Positions 34,324 to 43,314 of a stretch of DNA of 64,000 bases are shown piece by piece (the first letter of the stretch is position 1; the number at the start of each line of letters is the position of its first letter). Below the pieces are notes generated by a model. The model was not told the DNA's origin, searched no databases, and saw only the letters and a program-made list of their open reading frames with translations. The stretch is taken from NCBI RefSeq assembly GCF_022829405.1, contig NZ_JAKSXW010000133.1, positions 248,001-312,000 of the forward strand. Reading direction: 5' to 3'. The stretch is from Methylobacterium sp. J-076 (GTDB taxonomy: Bacteria > Pseudomonadota > Alphaproteobacteria > Rhizobiales > Beijerinckiaceae). Both the position numbers and the translations under genes were made by a program.

Positions 34324-37212
34324 TCACGGCCCTGCGATGAGGTCCCTGATACGGGTGGCCAGCGCCTCCATCACGAACGGCTTGGTCAGGACTGCCATGC
34401 CCGGTTCGAGGTGGCCGTTGCCAACGACCGCGTTCTCGGCGTAGCCGGTGATGAACAGGACCTTAAGGTCGGGGCGCGACACGCGGCCGGCGTCGGCCAT
34501 CTGGCGACCGTTCATGCCGCCCGGCAGGCCGACGTCGGTGACCAGCAGGTCGATGCGCACGTCAGACTGCAGGACCTTGAGGCCGGACTGGCTGTCGGCG
34601 GCCTCGATGGCGGTGTAGCCGAGATCCTCCAGCACCTCGGTGACCAGCATGCGGACGGTGGGCTCGTCGTCCACGATCAGCACGGTCTGGTCCTGCTTCG
34701 CCCGGGGTGCATCGCCGAGCGAGGCCATCACGTCGGCCTGCTCGGTCTCGCCGTAGTGCCGGGGCAAATAGAGGCACATCGTCGTGCCCTCGCCGACCTC
34801 GGAGTAGATCCGCACCTGTCCGCCTGATTGGCGGACGAACCCATAGATCATCGACAGCCCGAGACCTGTGCCCTGGCCGATGGGCTTGGTCGTGAAGAAT
34901 GGGTCGAAGGCGCGCTCGATCACGTCCGGCGGCATGCCTGTGCCGGTGTCGGTGACGCAGAGCGCCAGGTACTGTCCGGGCGGCAGGTCACGATCCTTGC
35001 CCCCGCGTTCGTCGAGCCATTTGTTGGCGGTCTCGATGGTGATGCGACCACCGTCCGGCATCGCGTCGCGAGCGTTGATGCACAGGTTCAGCAGGGCGTT
35101 CTCAAGCTGCGGGGGGTCCACCAGCGCCGGCCACAGCCCGGAAGCGCCGACAACCTCGAAGTGGACGGATGGCCCCACGGTGCGGCGGATGAGTTCCTCC
35201 ATCCCACCGATGAGCCTGTTCACGTCGGTCGGCTTCGGGTCGAGGGTCTGGCGACGCGAGAAGGCCAGGAGACGGTGCGTCAGGGCGGCGGCGCGCTTCG
35301 AGGCGCCCTGGGCGGCATTGACGTAGCGGTCGATGTCCGTGAGCCGGCCCTGGCTCATCCGGGTCTGCAGCAGTTCGAGGCTGCCGGAGATGCCGGCGAG
35401 CAGGTTGTTGAAATCATGCGCCAAGCCCCCGGTGAGCTGCCCGACGGCTTCCATCTTCTGTGACTGGCGAAGCTGCTCCTCGGCCCTGCGCAGGGCCTCG
35501 GCCTGCTCCCGCTCCGCCGTGACGTCGCGACCGACCGCGTTGATCAGGCGGTCGTCGGGGCGGGTCGACCACGAAATCCAGCGGTAGCTCCCGTCCCGGT
35601 GGCGGTAGCGGTTCTCGAAGCGGGCAAGCGACGTCCCGTTGGCCGAGCGGCTCGCACCTTCGAGGGTCTTCTCGACGTCGTCGGGATGGAGAAGGTCGAA
35701 TAGCGACGAGCCGACGAGGTCATCCTCGCGCCAGCCGAGCATCGACAGCCAGGCCGGGTTGACCGCGACGATGCGGCCGTCGAAGCCGCAACGGAGCATG
35801 ATGTCGCTCGACAACTGCCACAGGGCGTTTCGGTCTGTGGTGCGTTCGGCGACCTGCCTTTCCAGGGTGGCGTTCAGCTCGGCGAGTTCGGCCGCCTGCC
35901 GCCGCCGGTCGTCGATGTCCGTGTTGGTGCCCACCCAGTGCGTGATGCCGCCGTCGGATGCCCGGACGGGTTCGGCCCGGACAAGGAACCAGCGGTAGGC
36001 CCCGTCGGCGCGACGGATGCGGAACTCGGTCCCGTACACCGCGCCGGAGGCCAGCGAATGCGCCCATGCCTCACCGGCCGAGGCGAGATCGTCCGGATGG
36101 ACGATGCGCCCCCATTCCGTCGGGCCTTCGATGGACCCGGGAGGGCTCCCGCTGTAGGCGTAGGCCTGTTCGTTGAACCAGTAGAGGTACCCGTCCGGTC
36201 GGGCCGCCCAGACCTGGTTCGGGACGGTCTGGGCGAAGACGCGGAACTGTTCCTCGCTCTCGCGAAGGGCCCGTTCGGACCGAAGGCGCTCGGTCGCGGC
36301 TCGCACGCGCTCGGCGACCTCCCGCATCAACGCGACCTCGCCAGCGCTCCATGACCGGGCGACCGCATGGTTCACGTAGAACAGCGCCACGGACGAGCCT
36401 TGCTCGACCACGGGCATGTTCACGAAAGCCCGGGCGCTGATGCCCTCCAGGGCGGCCGCGTTGTCGCGCGTGCGCGGGTCCTGCGCCGCGTCCGGGACGA
36501 TGGCGGTCTCGCCGCGCTTCAGGTCGTCGATGTACGACCCGTAATCGCGAAATTGCAGCACGCCGGCCAGGCTCTCGATGCCGGGTGCGTTCCAGTCCCG
36601 CTCGATGGTGATGGTCTCGGCGGACTTGTCGATGATGCCGTAACCGACCCGGCTCACGTCCAGGGCGATCCCCAGGACCTCGCATGCGGCGTGACTCAGG
36701 TCGCCCGGATCGCGGATGTCGCGCAGCCTGTCGGTCAGCTCCAGCAGGGTGGCGCGCCGCATCTCGGCCTCGCGCAACGCTTCCCCGGCCTCGCGCGCCC
36801 CGGTCCTGTCGCGCAGGATCTTGAGGAATCCGATGTGCTCGCCGGAGGCGTCCCGGAGCGGCATCATCTCGCCGCTCGCCCAGAACCTGCTCCCGTCCTT
36901 GCGCAGGTGCCAGCGCTCGTCGGCGGCCCGGCCCTCCGCCAGGGAAAGTTGCATCTCGATGGTCGGGCGGCCCTCGGCACGGTCCTCGGGCGTGAAGATC
37001 CGGTCCACCGGCTCACCGGTCATCTCCGAAGCGGACCAGCCGAGCACGCGCTCGGCCCCGACGTTCCAGGCGACGACCCGGCCGTCCAGGCCGGTGGCGA
37101 TCATCGCGAAGTCGACGGCGCTCTCGAAGATGGACCGGTGGAGCACGTCCGGTGCGAGACCGCTGGCGTCAGGGTAGGGCTGTGGAGCCCGACCCGTGGC
37201 TTGTCCGGACAT
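34324..37212 (-). CDS. Hybrid sensor histidine kinase with PAS, GAF and receiver domains
   Basis: This 962-residue soluble kinase has a PAS domain (about 25-145), GAF (about 155-310), two more PAS domains (about 320-570), a HisKA core with the phospho-histidine in GGLAHDFNNLLAGISG (about 595), an ATPase domain (NARDAMPDGG, GQGTGLGLSMIYGF), and a receiver domain with LLVTDVGLPGG (near residue 895). The ATG at 37212 lies directly before the first PAS domain. Confidence 0.9.
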   Translation of the reverse strand: MSGQATGRAPQPYPDASGLAPDVLHRSIFESAVDFAMIATGLDGRVVAWNVGAERVLGWSASEMTGEPVDRIFTPEDRAEGRPTIEMQLSLAEGRAADERWHLRKDGSRFWASGEMMPLRDASGEHIGFLKILRDRTGAREAGEALREAEMRRATLLELTDRLRDIRDPGDLSHAACEVLGIALDVSRVGYGIIDKSAETITIERDWNAPGIESLAGVLQFRDYGSYIDDLKRGETAIVPDAAQDPRTRDNAAALEGISARAFVNMPVVEQGSSVALFYVNHAVARSWSAGEVALMREVAERVRAATERLRSERALRESEEQFRVFAQTVPNQVWAARPDGYLYWFNEQAYAYSGSPPGSIEGPTEWGRIVHPDDLASAGEAWAHSLASGAVYGTEFRIRRADGAYRWFLVRAEPVRASDGGITHWVGTNTDIDDRRRQAAELAELNATLERQVAERTTDRNALWQLSSDIMLRCGFDGRIVAVNPAWLSMLGWREDDLVGSSLFDLLHPDDVEKTLEGASRSANGTSLARFENRYRHRDGSYRWISWSTRPDDRLINAVGRDVTAEREQAEALRRAEEQLRQSQKMEAVGQLTGGLAHDFNNLLAGISGSLELLQTRMSQGRLTDIDRYVNAAQGASKRAAALTHRLLAFSRRQTLDPKPTDVNRLIGGMEELIRRTVGPSVHFEVVGASGLWPALVDPPQLENALLNLCINARDAMPDGGRITIETANKWLDERGGKDRDLPPGQYLALCVTDTGTGMPPDVIERAFDPFFTTKPIGQGTGLGLSMIYGFVRQSGGQVRIYSEVGEGTTMCLYLPRHYGETEQADVMASLGDAPRAKQDQTVLIVDDEPTVRMLVTEVLEDLGYTAIEAADSQSGLKVLQSDVRIDLLVTDVGLPGGMNGRQMADAGRVSRPDLKVLFITGYAENAVVGNGHLEPGMAVLTKPFVMEALATRIRDLIAGP

Positions 37213-37307
37213 CACGCCTTGCCTCTCGACACCGTAGATCCCACGATCCGACTTCCGCTCCCGATTTGTCTTTCGCAACGTTGCGCTCGGCTTGGCCCCA
37301 TGTCGCC

Positions 37308-39209
37308 TTACCCGCCCAGGATGCGCTTTCGGCGCTGCCAGGTGGCGACCTTGCGCAGCAGGCGCGAAAGCTGCTCGATGGAGTACGGCTTGTGCAGGAG
37401 TTCGAACCCCGAGGTTCCGTTCTCGGCCAGCACGTGGCTGTAGCCCGAGGCCAGCAGCACCGGCAGGTCGTGGTGTCGCTCGCGGATACGATGCGCGAGA
37501 TCGATGCCGTTCATGCCGGGCATCACCACGTCCGAGAACACCACGTCGAAACGGTCGGCATCGCTTGCGAGTTCGGCCAGCGCCTCCGCGGCGTTCGTGG
37601 CCAGCACGGTCACGTAGCCGAGGTCGGTCAGCGTCTGCACCGCGAAGGTCCCGACCTCGGCGTTGTCCTCGACGACGAGCACGCAGGTGCCGTGTCCGTC
37701 CATGAGCGACTCCGGTTCGCCAGCGTCCACCGCCCTGCCTCCGCCGGCGACGCGGGGCAGGTAGAGCGTGAAGGTGGTGCCGCGTCCGACCTCGCTCTCG
37801 ACCGCGACCTCGCCGCCCGACTGCTTGGCGAACCCGAAGACCTGGGAGAGGCCGAGCCCCGTGCCCTGGCCGACGGCCTTGGTCGTGAAGAACGGCTCGA
37901 AGATCCGCTCCAGGCCGTCTGCGGGTATCCCAACTCCGGTGTCGCTGATCGACACCGCGACGAACGCCCCGGTGACGGCGGCGTGACCCCGCATCTCCGG
38001 CATCGCCTCGACCGGCCTGACGCGGATTAGGAGCCGGCCCTCGCCGTCCATGGCATCGCGTGCGTTGACCGCCATGTTGACGAGCGCCGTGTCGAACTGG
38101 CTCGGGTCGGCGTGCACGAAGCACGTCTCCTCGGGCAGTTCCGTGACGATCTCGATGCGCGAGCCGGTGAGCGTACCCATCATGTCGCCGATGGCCCGCA
38201 CGCTGTCGCAGGCTGCGAACACCTCGGGCCTCAGGGCCTGGCGGCGTGCAAACGCCAGGAGTTGCCCGGTCAGCTTCGCGGCGCGGTCCACGGTGTCGGA
38301 GATCGCCCCGATATATCGGACGCGGCGATCCTCCGGGAGGTCCGGACGCTTCAGCAGGTCGGTGGACGACTTGATCACGGTGAGCAGGTTGTTGAAGTCG
38401 TGCGCCACGCCGCCGGTGAGCTGCCCGACCGCCTCCATCTTCTGCGACTGGCGCAGGTTCTGCTCCATCCGTTCCCGTTCGGCCGCCTCAGTCAGCAGGC
38501 GCGCGTTCGCATCGGCGAGCTCCGCCGTCCGCGCGGCGACTTGGCTCTCAAGGAGGGTGCCGGCCTCGCGCAGGAGCGTGGCCTGCGCCTCCAGCTCAGC
38601 GTGAAGCGCCACCACGCCCCTGTTCGTCTCGGCAAGCTCCCGGTTCAGGCGCTGTGCCTCCTCCTGGCGCTCCGCGAGCTCGGCGAGGCTGCTCAGGAGC
38701 TCGCGGTTCTGCTCGCGCAGGGCGACCAGCGGCTCCGCCGTCCGGGCGCGGGCCACGTCGTCGGCCAGGCTGACCAGCCCGGGACCCGTGAAGTCCTCGA
38801 CGCCGGGCGGGAGGCGCTTGCCGAACGTCACGACCGTGCCGTTGCCGGGCGCGGTGTCGATCTCGAAGCGGTCCATCAGGCGGCGCGAGCCGGTGATGCC
38901 GATGCCGAGCCCGGTCGTCGAGCGGAAGCGACCCGCCAGGATCGCATCGAGCTCGACGATGCCAGGGCCCTTGTCGCTAACCCTGATCACCAGGAACTGC
39001 CCGTCCCGTCCCTGATCGAGGCCGTACTCGATGCGGCCGCCGCCGGCGTAGCCGTAGGCGTTGCGGGCGATCTCGGACACGGCCGTGGCGATGCGGGTCT
39101 GGTCCTGGACCTCGAAGCTGAGGCGCTCGGCCAGCCGGCGAACGCGCTGGCGCACCGTGACGATGTCGTCCTCGTGCTCGACGGCGCTGGTGAGGAGCGG
39201 CCACCTCAT
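37308..39209 (-). CDS. Hybrid histidine kinase with N-terminal RsbT-like ATPase domain
   Basis: This 633-residue protein starts with an anti-sigma-type ATPase domain (about 1-135: VRQRVRRLAERLSFEVQDQT, SEIARNAYGYAGGG, VSDKGPGI) that resembles the RsbT encoded upstream. A coiled coil (about 150-260), a HisKA core (GGVAHDFNNLLTVIKS, about 265), an ATPase domain (GQGTGLGLSQVFGFA) and a receiver domain (VVFSDVVMPGMNG) follow. Its start overlaps the phosphatase stop. It is probably the output or feedback kinase of the stressosome operon. Confidence 0.9.
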   Translation of the reverse strand: MRWPLLTSAVEHEDDIVTVRQRVRRLAERLSFEVQDQTRIATAVSEIARNAYGYAGGGRIEYGLDQGRDGQFLVIRVSDKGPGIVELDAILAGRFRSTTGLGIGITGSRRLMDRFEIDTAPGNGTVVTFGKRLPPGVEDFTGPGLVSLADDVARARTAEPLVALREQNRELLSSLAELAERQEEAQRLNRELAETNRGVVALHAELEAQATLLREAGTLLESQVAARTAELADANARLLTEAAERERMEQNLRQSQKMEAVGQLTGGVAHDFNNLLTVIKSSTDLLKRPDLPEDRRVRYIGAISDTVDRAAKLTGQLLAFARRQALRPEVFAACDSVRAIGDMMGTLTGSRIEIVTELPEETCFVHADPSQFDTALVNMAVNARDAMDGEGRLLIRVRPVEAMPEMRGHAAVTGAFVAVSISDTGVGIPADGLERIFEPFFTTKAVGQGTGLGLSQVFGFAKQSGGEVAVESEVGRGTTFTLYLPRVAGGGRAVDAGEPESLMDGHGTCVLVVEDNAEVGTFAVQTLTDLGYVTVLATNAAEALAELASDADRFDVVFSDVVMPGMNGIDLAHRIRERHHDLPVLLASGYSHVLAENGTSGFELLHKPYSIEQLSRLLRKVATWQRRKRILGG

Positions 39210-40201
39210 CGGACCTGTCCCCGCACGACGAGCACGGTGGCGTCGTCGCGGGCGCGGGCGAAGTCGCGGAAGATCACGCCGGCCACGAGCGCCGGGTGCG
39301 CGCCGGCAATGCCGGGATGGGCGTCGAGTGACCAGCTCGTCGCGATCCCGTCCGAGCACAGCACGAACAGGTCCTCGGGACTCATGGGGTACTCGAACTC
39401 CTGGATGCGTCGCGCCACGTGCCCCGCCGTCCCGGCGAGGCTGACCGTGCGCTTGGTCCCGGTTCCGGAGACGACGGCGCCCAGGACGTTGCCTATGCCC
39501 GTGAACGTGAGGGTGGAGGTGTCCCGGGCGTAGCGTGCGACGGATATCGCGCCGCCCCGCGTATGAGACAGTCCCGCATGGATGGCCGTCAGGATCGCGG
39601 CGGGCGGCTTGCCCTGGTTGCGTCGGAACAGTCGCAGGGCCTCCTCGGACGCCTTCGCCGCATCCGGCCCATGCCCGAGGCCGTCCGCCACGATGGCCGT
39701 CCAGCCGTCCGCGCGCTCATGGATGCCGTAGGCGTCGCCGTTCGCGGCCTCCCCCTTCAGGGGCACCGTCACGGAACCGAAGGTCGCCTCGGCTTCCGGG
39801 GCGACGGAACGAACGCCGGACATACGGGCCAGAACCGCCGTTCCGGAGCCCGGCCGAGACACGATGTCGAACGCGTCGGCGAGGCGGCGTACCGCGCCGA
39901 GCCCTTCGCCGGCGCTGCCACCGGTGGAATGGCCGTCGCGCAGCGCCGATCCGAGATCCGAGACACCGGGTCCCTTGTCGAGGGCGAGGATCTCGATGCC
40001 CGAGCCGGTCCCGTCCTCGTAGGTGCCGACAAGGATCTCGCCGGGCACGCCGTACTTGACGATGTTCGTCGCGAGCTCGGTAACGACGAGGGCGACCCGG
40101 CCGGCCGCCGTCTCGTCGAAGCCAACGGACTGCGCAATCGCCACCGCGCGCCGTCGCGCCTCGGACACCTGGCTCGCTTCCGTTACGGTGATCCGGTGCA
40201 T
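39206..40201 (-). CDS. RsbX/SpoIIE-type serine phosphatase with N-terminal RsbT-like ATPase domain
   Basis: This 331-residue protein has an N-terminal GHKL ATPase domain (about 1-125: VVTELATNIVKYG, DKGPGVSDLGSAL, GEGLGAVRRLAD) and a C-terminal PP2C/SpoIIE phosphatase domain (VADGLGHGPDAAKASEEAL, FVLCSDGI, ARDDATVLVV). By analogy with RsbX it would dephosphorylate the RsbR/RsbS proteins. It overlaps its neighbours on both sides. Confidence 0.88.
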   Translation of the reverse strand: MHRITVTEASQVSEARRRAVAIAQSVGFDETAAGRVALVVTELATNIVKYGVPGEILVGTYEDGTGSGIEILALDKGPGVSDLGSALRDGHSTGGSAGEGLGAVRRLADAFDIVSRPGSGTAVLARMSGVRSVAPEAEATFGSVTVPLKGEAANGDAYGIHERADGWTAIVADGLGHGPDAAKASEEALRLFRRNQGKPPAAILTAIHAGLSHTRGGAISVARYARDTSTLTFTGIGNVLGAVVSGTGTKRTVSLAGTAGHVARRIQEFEYPMSPEDLFVLCSDGIATSWSLDAHPGIAGAHPALVAGVIFRDFARARDDATVLVVRGQVR

Positions 40202-40203
40202 GC

Positions 40204-40608
40204 TCACTTCCACCGCGCGATCGTCACGCGCGTGCCTGCCCCGGGCGTCGATTCAATATGGAACTCGTTCGAAAGCCGCTTGGCTCCGCCGAGGCCGAGG
40301 CCAAGGCCGCCGCCGGAGGTGAAGTGGTCGGTCATCGCCTGCTCGATGTCGGCGATGCCGGGGCCCTGATCCTCGAAGGTCAGGCGCAGGCCCTTGCGCG
40401 TCCCGGCCTGGACGATCTCGGCCCGCATGTCGCCACCGCCGCCGTAGTCGAGGGTGTTGCGCGCGAGCTCGCTCGCGGCGGTGACGATCTTGGTCTGGTC
40501 GACGAGCCCGAGGCCGATCTCGATGGCGAGCGCACGGACGCGCTGCCGCACGCGCACAACGTCGTCGCCGGATCGGACGGGCAGGGTCTCAGCCTTCGTG
40601 ACGGTCAC
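40204..40608 (-). CDS. rsbT: Stressosome switch kinase RsbT
   Basis: This 134-residue GHKL kinase has VRQRVRALAIEIGLGLVDQT, ASELARNTLDYGGGG (N box), EDQGPGIAD (G1) and LGLGLGGAKRL (G2). RsbT phosphorylates RsbS and RsbR in the stressosome and, once released, switches on a downstream partner. It overlaps rsbS by 20 bases and touches the phosphatase gene. Confidence 0.9.
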   Translation of the reverse strand: MTVTKAETLPVRSGDDVVRVRQRVRALAIEIGLGLVDQTKIVTAASELARNTLDYGGGGDMRAEIVQAGTRKGLRLTFEDQGPGIADIEQAMTDHFTSGGGLGLGLGGAKRLSNEFHIESTPGAGTRVTIARWK

Positions 40609-40990
40609 GGTCGCCCCCGCGACCGTCCTCCTCCTCGGCGAGCCGTGCCTGGATCAACGCCATGCCGCGCTCGACGTTGAGGGCGGTCTTGATGCCGGTC
40701 AGCTCCAGGCCGAGCTCGACCAGGGTGATGGCGACAGCCGGCCGCATGCCGGCCACGACCGTCTCCGCGTCGAGGACGCGCGAGACGGCGGCGATGCTCA
40801 CCAGCATGCGCCCGATGAAGGAATCGACGATCTCCAGCGCCGAGATCTCGATTAGGACGCCGCGTGCGCCGGTGCGCGCGATCATGGCGGTGAGGTCCTC
40901 CTCCAGCGCGAGGGCGAGGCGGTCGTGCATGTCGACCTGGATGGTGACGATGAGGGCGCCACCCAGCTTCAGGATCGGGATGCGGTCCAT
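40589..40990 (-). CDS. rsbS: Stressosome scaffold protein RsbS (STAS domain)
   Basis: This is a 133-residue single STAS domain. The phosphorylatable serine is S57 in ALEIVDSFIGRML, matching Bacillus RsbS S59. The C-terminus is acidic and charged. It is encoded five bases after rsbR. Confidence 0.9.
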   Translation of the reverse strand: MDRIPILKLGGALIVTIQVDMHDRLALALEEDLTAMIARTGARGVLIEISALEIVDSFIGRMLVSIAAVSRVLDAETVVAGMRPAVAITLVELGLELTGIKTALNVERGMALIQARLAEEEDGRGGDRDRHEG

Positions 40991-40994
40991 GGCG

Positions 40995-41870
40995 TCAGCG
41001 GCGCTCCTCGGTTGATGTTTGCTGGCGCACTACCTTGCGGCCGGTCCGCCTCAGGGCGACGGCGAAGGCGTCGGCCAGGGTCGCCTTCGAGACGACGTTC
41101 AGCTCGACGCCAAGATGGACCATGGTCTGGGCGATCTGGGGCCGGATGCCGGAGACGATGCAGTCGGCGCCCATCAGCCGCGCCGCCGCGACGGTCTTCA
41201 GCAGGTGCTGCGCCACCAGGGTGTCGACCGTCGGTACGCCGGTTATGTCGATGATGGCGATCTCGGCCTCCTCGTCGACGATCGCCTGGAGCAGGTTCTC
41301 CATCACGACGCCGGTCCGGGCGCTGTCGAGGGTGCCGATGAGCGGCAGCGCGAGGATGCCGTCCCAAAGCCGGACCACCGGGGTCGAGAGCTCGGCGATC
41401 TCCTGGCCCTGGCGCCCGATGACCTCCTCGCGGCTGGCCAGGAACACCTCCATGGTGTGCAGGCCGAGCCGGTCGAGCACCTTGCCTCCGGCCCATACTC
41501 CGGCCGCCAGGGCGGAGGCGTCCGCGGCGGACGTCCGTCGGAGCGCCTCGAAGACGGGCTCCTTCAACGAGAACACGAAGTTAGCCGTGTCGGTCGGGGT
41601 GAACCCCTGGATCGCCCGCGAGCGGGAGATGTCGGCAAGGGTCTCACGCAACGTCGCGTAACCCTCGCCGTCCGCGTCCAGGCCGCCGGCGGCGAGGGCG
41701 TCGCTGAACTGACTGAGGACGACCTTGGCCTGGGTCTGGAGCTCGGCCTCGCGGATGCGTCCGCTCTGGAGCGACCCGCTTTCCCTCAAGGCCCCGGTCC
41801 AGTCGCCGAGGATCGCGGCCTCGTCCTCCGTCACGGCCCTCTTGAGGACCTCCGTGCCGTCCATGGTCAT
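40995..41870 (-). CDS. rsbR: Stressosome sensor RsbR
   Basis: This 291-residue protein has an N-terminal sensory helical domain (about 1-165) with no obvious heme ligand pattern, and a C-terminal STAS domain (about 170-285). The conserved phospho-threonine is T217 in GVPTVDTLVAQHLLK, and a second candidate region is IGTLDSARTGVV. It is first in the operon. A second in-frame ATG is six bases downstream. Confidence 0.9.
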   Translation of the reverse strand: MTMDGTEVLKRAVTEDEAAILGDWTGALRESGSLQSGRIREAELQTQAKVVLSQFSDALAAGGLDADGEGYATLRETLADISRSRAIQGFTPTDTANFVFSLKEPVFEALRRTSAADASALAAGVWAGGKVLDRLGLHTMEVFLASREEVIGRQGQEIAELSTPVVRLWDGILALPLIGTLDSARTGVVMENLLQAIVDEEAEIAIIDITGVPTVDTLVAQHLLKTVAAARLMGADCIVSGIRPQIAQTMVHLGVELNVVSKATLADAFAVALRRTGRKVVRQQTSTEERR

Positions 41871-41990
41871 CCCGTCATCCCTCGTCGTCGTTTAGCGTCT
41901 AGCCTGCTCGGCTTGTGGTCGATAGGCGTCATCGCCGCGGTGGGTCTTGCCAGGCCAAGTTGTTCCTGGCCTTCCGGATTCCGACGCCGT

Positions 41991-42080
41991 TCAACCGGCC
42001 CGCAGAAGCAAGGCTACGGCGGCCACCGCGATGACGCCCAAGGTGGCGAGGATGCCGCCGCCGCGGCAGGCGAACTGCAC
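41991..42080 (-). CDS. Possible 29-residue single-helix membrane peptide
   Basis: The frame from GTG at 42080 encodes a short head and one hydrophobic helix (GGGILATLGVIAVAAVALLL). GAGGAG lies about 11 bases upstream, but it suits an overlapping ATG in another frame equally well, so the gene is tentative. Confidence 0.35.
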   Translation of the reverse strand: MQFACRGGGILATLGVIAVAAVALLLRAG

Positions 42081-42213
42081 TCATGGCGTTTCTCCTCGTT
42101 GGCGGACCCTTGATCCGGGTCTCGCCTGGCCGGGCGGGCTTATGGTCCGGGTCACCGCCGCTTGACAGCTTCGTTCATGCGTGGATCATCCAGACCTGAA
42201 TGGAATTTGAGCG

Positions 42214-42678
42214 ATGGGTTCGAAGAAGTCCAGACTTCGGTTGGACGACCAGCTCTGCTTCGCGCTTTACGCCGCGACCAACGCGGTGGTGCGCGCCTAC
42301 CGACCGATGCTTGCCGAGCTCGGACTGACCTACCCGCAGTACCTCGTCATGCTCGCCCTGTGGCAGGACGGTGCCGCACCGGTCCATGCCCTCGCCGAGC
42401 GGCTGCAGCTCGGGTCGAACGCCGTCACCCCGCTCGTCGACAAGCTGGAGGCGGCCGGGTTCGTGACCCGCGCCCGCGGCGTGGACCGGCGAGTGGTGTT
42501 CGTCGGACTGACCGAGGCCGGCATCAGGCTTGAGGGCGAAGTCTCGGTCGCGCAGCAATCCGTCGTCTGCCGTACCGGCCTCGGCGAGAAGGATCTCGGC
42601 GTGCTTCGTCAGGAGCTGAAGGATCTAACCGACCGTATCGCCGCCACCGGTGTGGTGCCGCAGGACGAGCGAACCTAG
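42214..42678 (+). CDS. MarR family regulator, OhrR-like
   Basis: This 154-residue winged-helix repressor has the OhrR N-terminal pattern LDDQLCFALYAATNAVVRAYRP with the peroxide-sensing cysteine, then ELGLTYPQYLVMLALW and the recognition region SNAVTPLVDKLEAAGFVTR. OhrR releases DNA when that cysteine reacts with organic hydroperoxides. No ohr gene is adjacent; a GST fragment follows. Confidence 0.85.
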   Translation: MGSKKSRLRLDDQLCFALYAATNAVVRAYRPMLAELGLTYPQYLVMLALWQDGAAPVHALAERLQLGSNAVTPLVDKLEAAGFVTRARGVDRRVVFVGLTEAGIRLEGEVSVAQQSVVCRTGLGEKDLGVLRQELKDLTDRIAATGVVPQDERT

Positions 42679-42681
42679 ACG

Positions 42682-42801
42682 GCTTTCCTGAGGGAGCCGC
42701 TGCGGGACACCCTGCCGGTCGTCCCGAACCTCCATGCCTGGCTGGATCGGGTCGGCAAACGTCCGGCGGTGAGGCGAGGCATGGAGGTGCCGAAGACCTA
42801 G
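42682..42801 (+). pseudogene. C-terminal fragment of a glutathione S-transferase
   Basis: About 39 codons in one frame end VPNLHAWLDRVGKRPAVRRG and a short tail before the TAG at 42799. This is the usual C-terminal helix of GSTs. No N-terminal part exists upstream, so it is a remnant. Confidence 0.6.
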
Positions 42802-42814
42802 CAACGGCGCGCGG

Positions 42815-43021
42815 TCAGTCCTTGTCGAGGATCTCGTCGGCCTTGGCATCGACCCGCTTCCGGTCGGCCGTCGAGAGGTTGCCGGCCTTCTCCTGCTGGG
42901 CGGCGCGCGACTTGGCGTTGCGCGCGTGCGCCTTGTCCTCGACGGGGTACTTCCTCTCCTCCGGCAGGGCGTACTTGCCCTTCGGAATGTCCTCGCGGTC
43001 CTCGCTCGTCAGCTTCGTCAT
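42815..43021 (-). CDS. Small charged hypothetical protein (DUF6582-like)
   Basis: This 68-residue hydrophilic protein begins MTKLTSEDREDIPKGKYALP and is rich in Lys, Glu, Asp and Ala. The pattern of a short folded head followed by helix is common in rhizobial stress-linked small proteins. Its function is unknown. Confidence 0.7.
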   Translation of the reverse strand: MTKLTSEDREDIPKGKYALPEERKYPVEDKAHARNAKSRAAQQEKAGNLSTADRKRVDAKADEILDKD

Positions 43022-43112
43022 CTCTCTTGTCCTCCTGGACCATCTCCGTTCCAAGGAAACGTCCCAAGGCCTGGGCGGTGCCGGCGCTCGCACGTGGCCG
43101 GCACCGAGGGAC

Positions 43113-43280
43113 TCAGGGATCGGAGCGATCCGGCGACACCTCGTCGGACGAGGGGGCATCCTCCCTCGGTGGTGCCGGCGGCAGGTGCGGCGGGGGCAGG
43201 CGTCCGGGGCTGGGCGGCGTCGGCAGGCCGATGTCCTCGGTCACCGGTGGCTCCGCCGGTAGGTCACGGTCGTCGATCAT
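43113..43280 (-). CDS. Proline-rich small hypothetical protein
   Basis: This 55-residue disordered protein starts MIDDRDLPAEPPVTEDIGL and is about one quarter proline. GGAGAAGG just before the ATG at 43280 supports translation. It lies between the SDR gene and the small charged protein, all on one strand. Confidence 0.55.
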   Translation of the reverse strand: MIDDRDLPAEPPVTEDIGLPTPPSPGRLPPPHLPPAPPREDAPSSDEVSPDRSDP

Positions 43281-43314
43281 CGCCTTCTCCTATCCCAATC
43301 CGCGCCGGGAAACC

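Noticed and set aside
43022..43060. GGAAC motif on the minus strand upstream of the small charged protein, as an EcfG promoter
   Set aside because: The base group 16 positions downstream is GACA, which does not fit the CGTT element.
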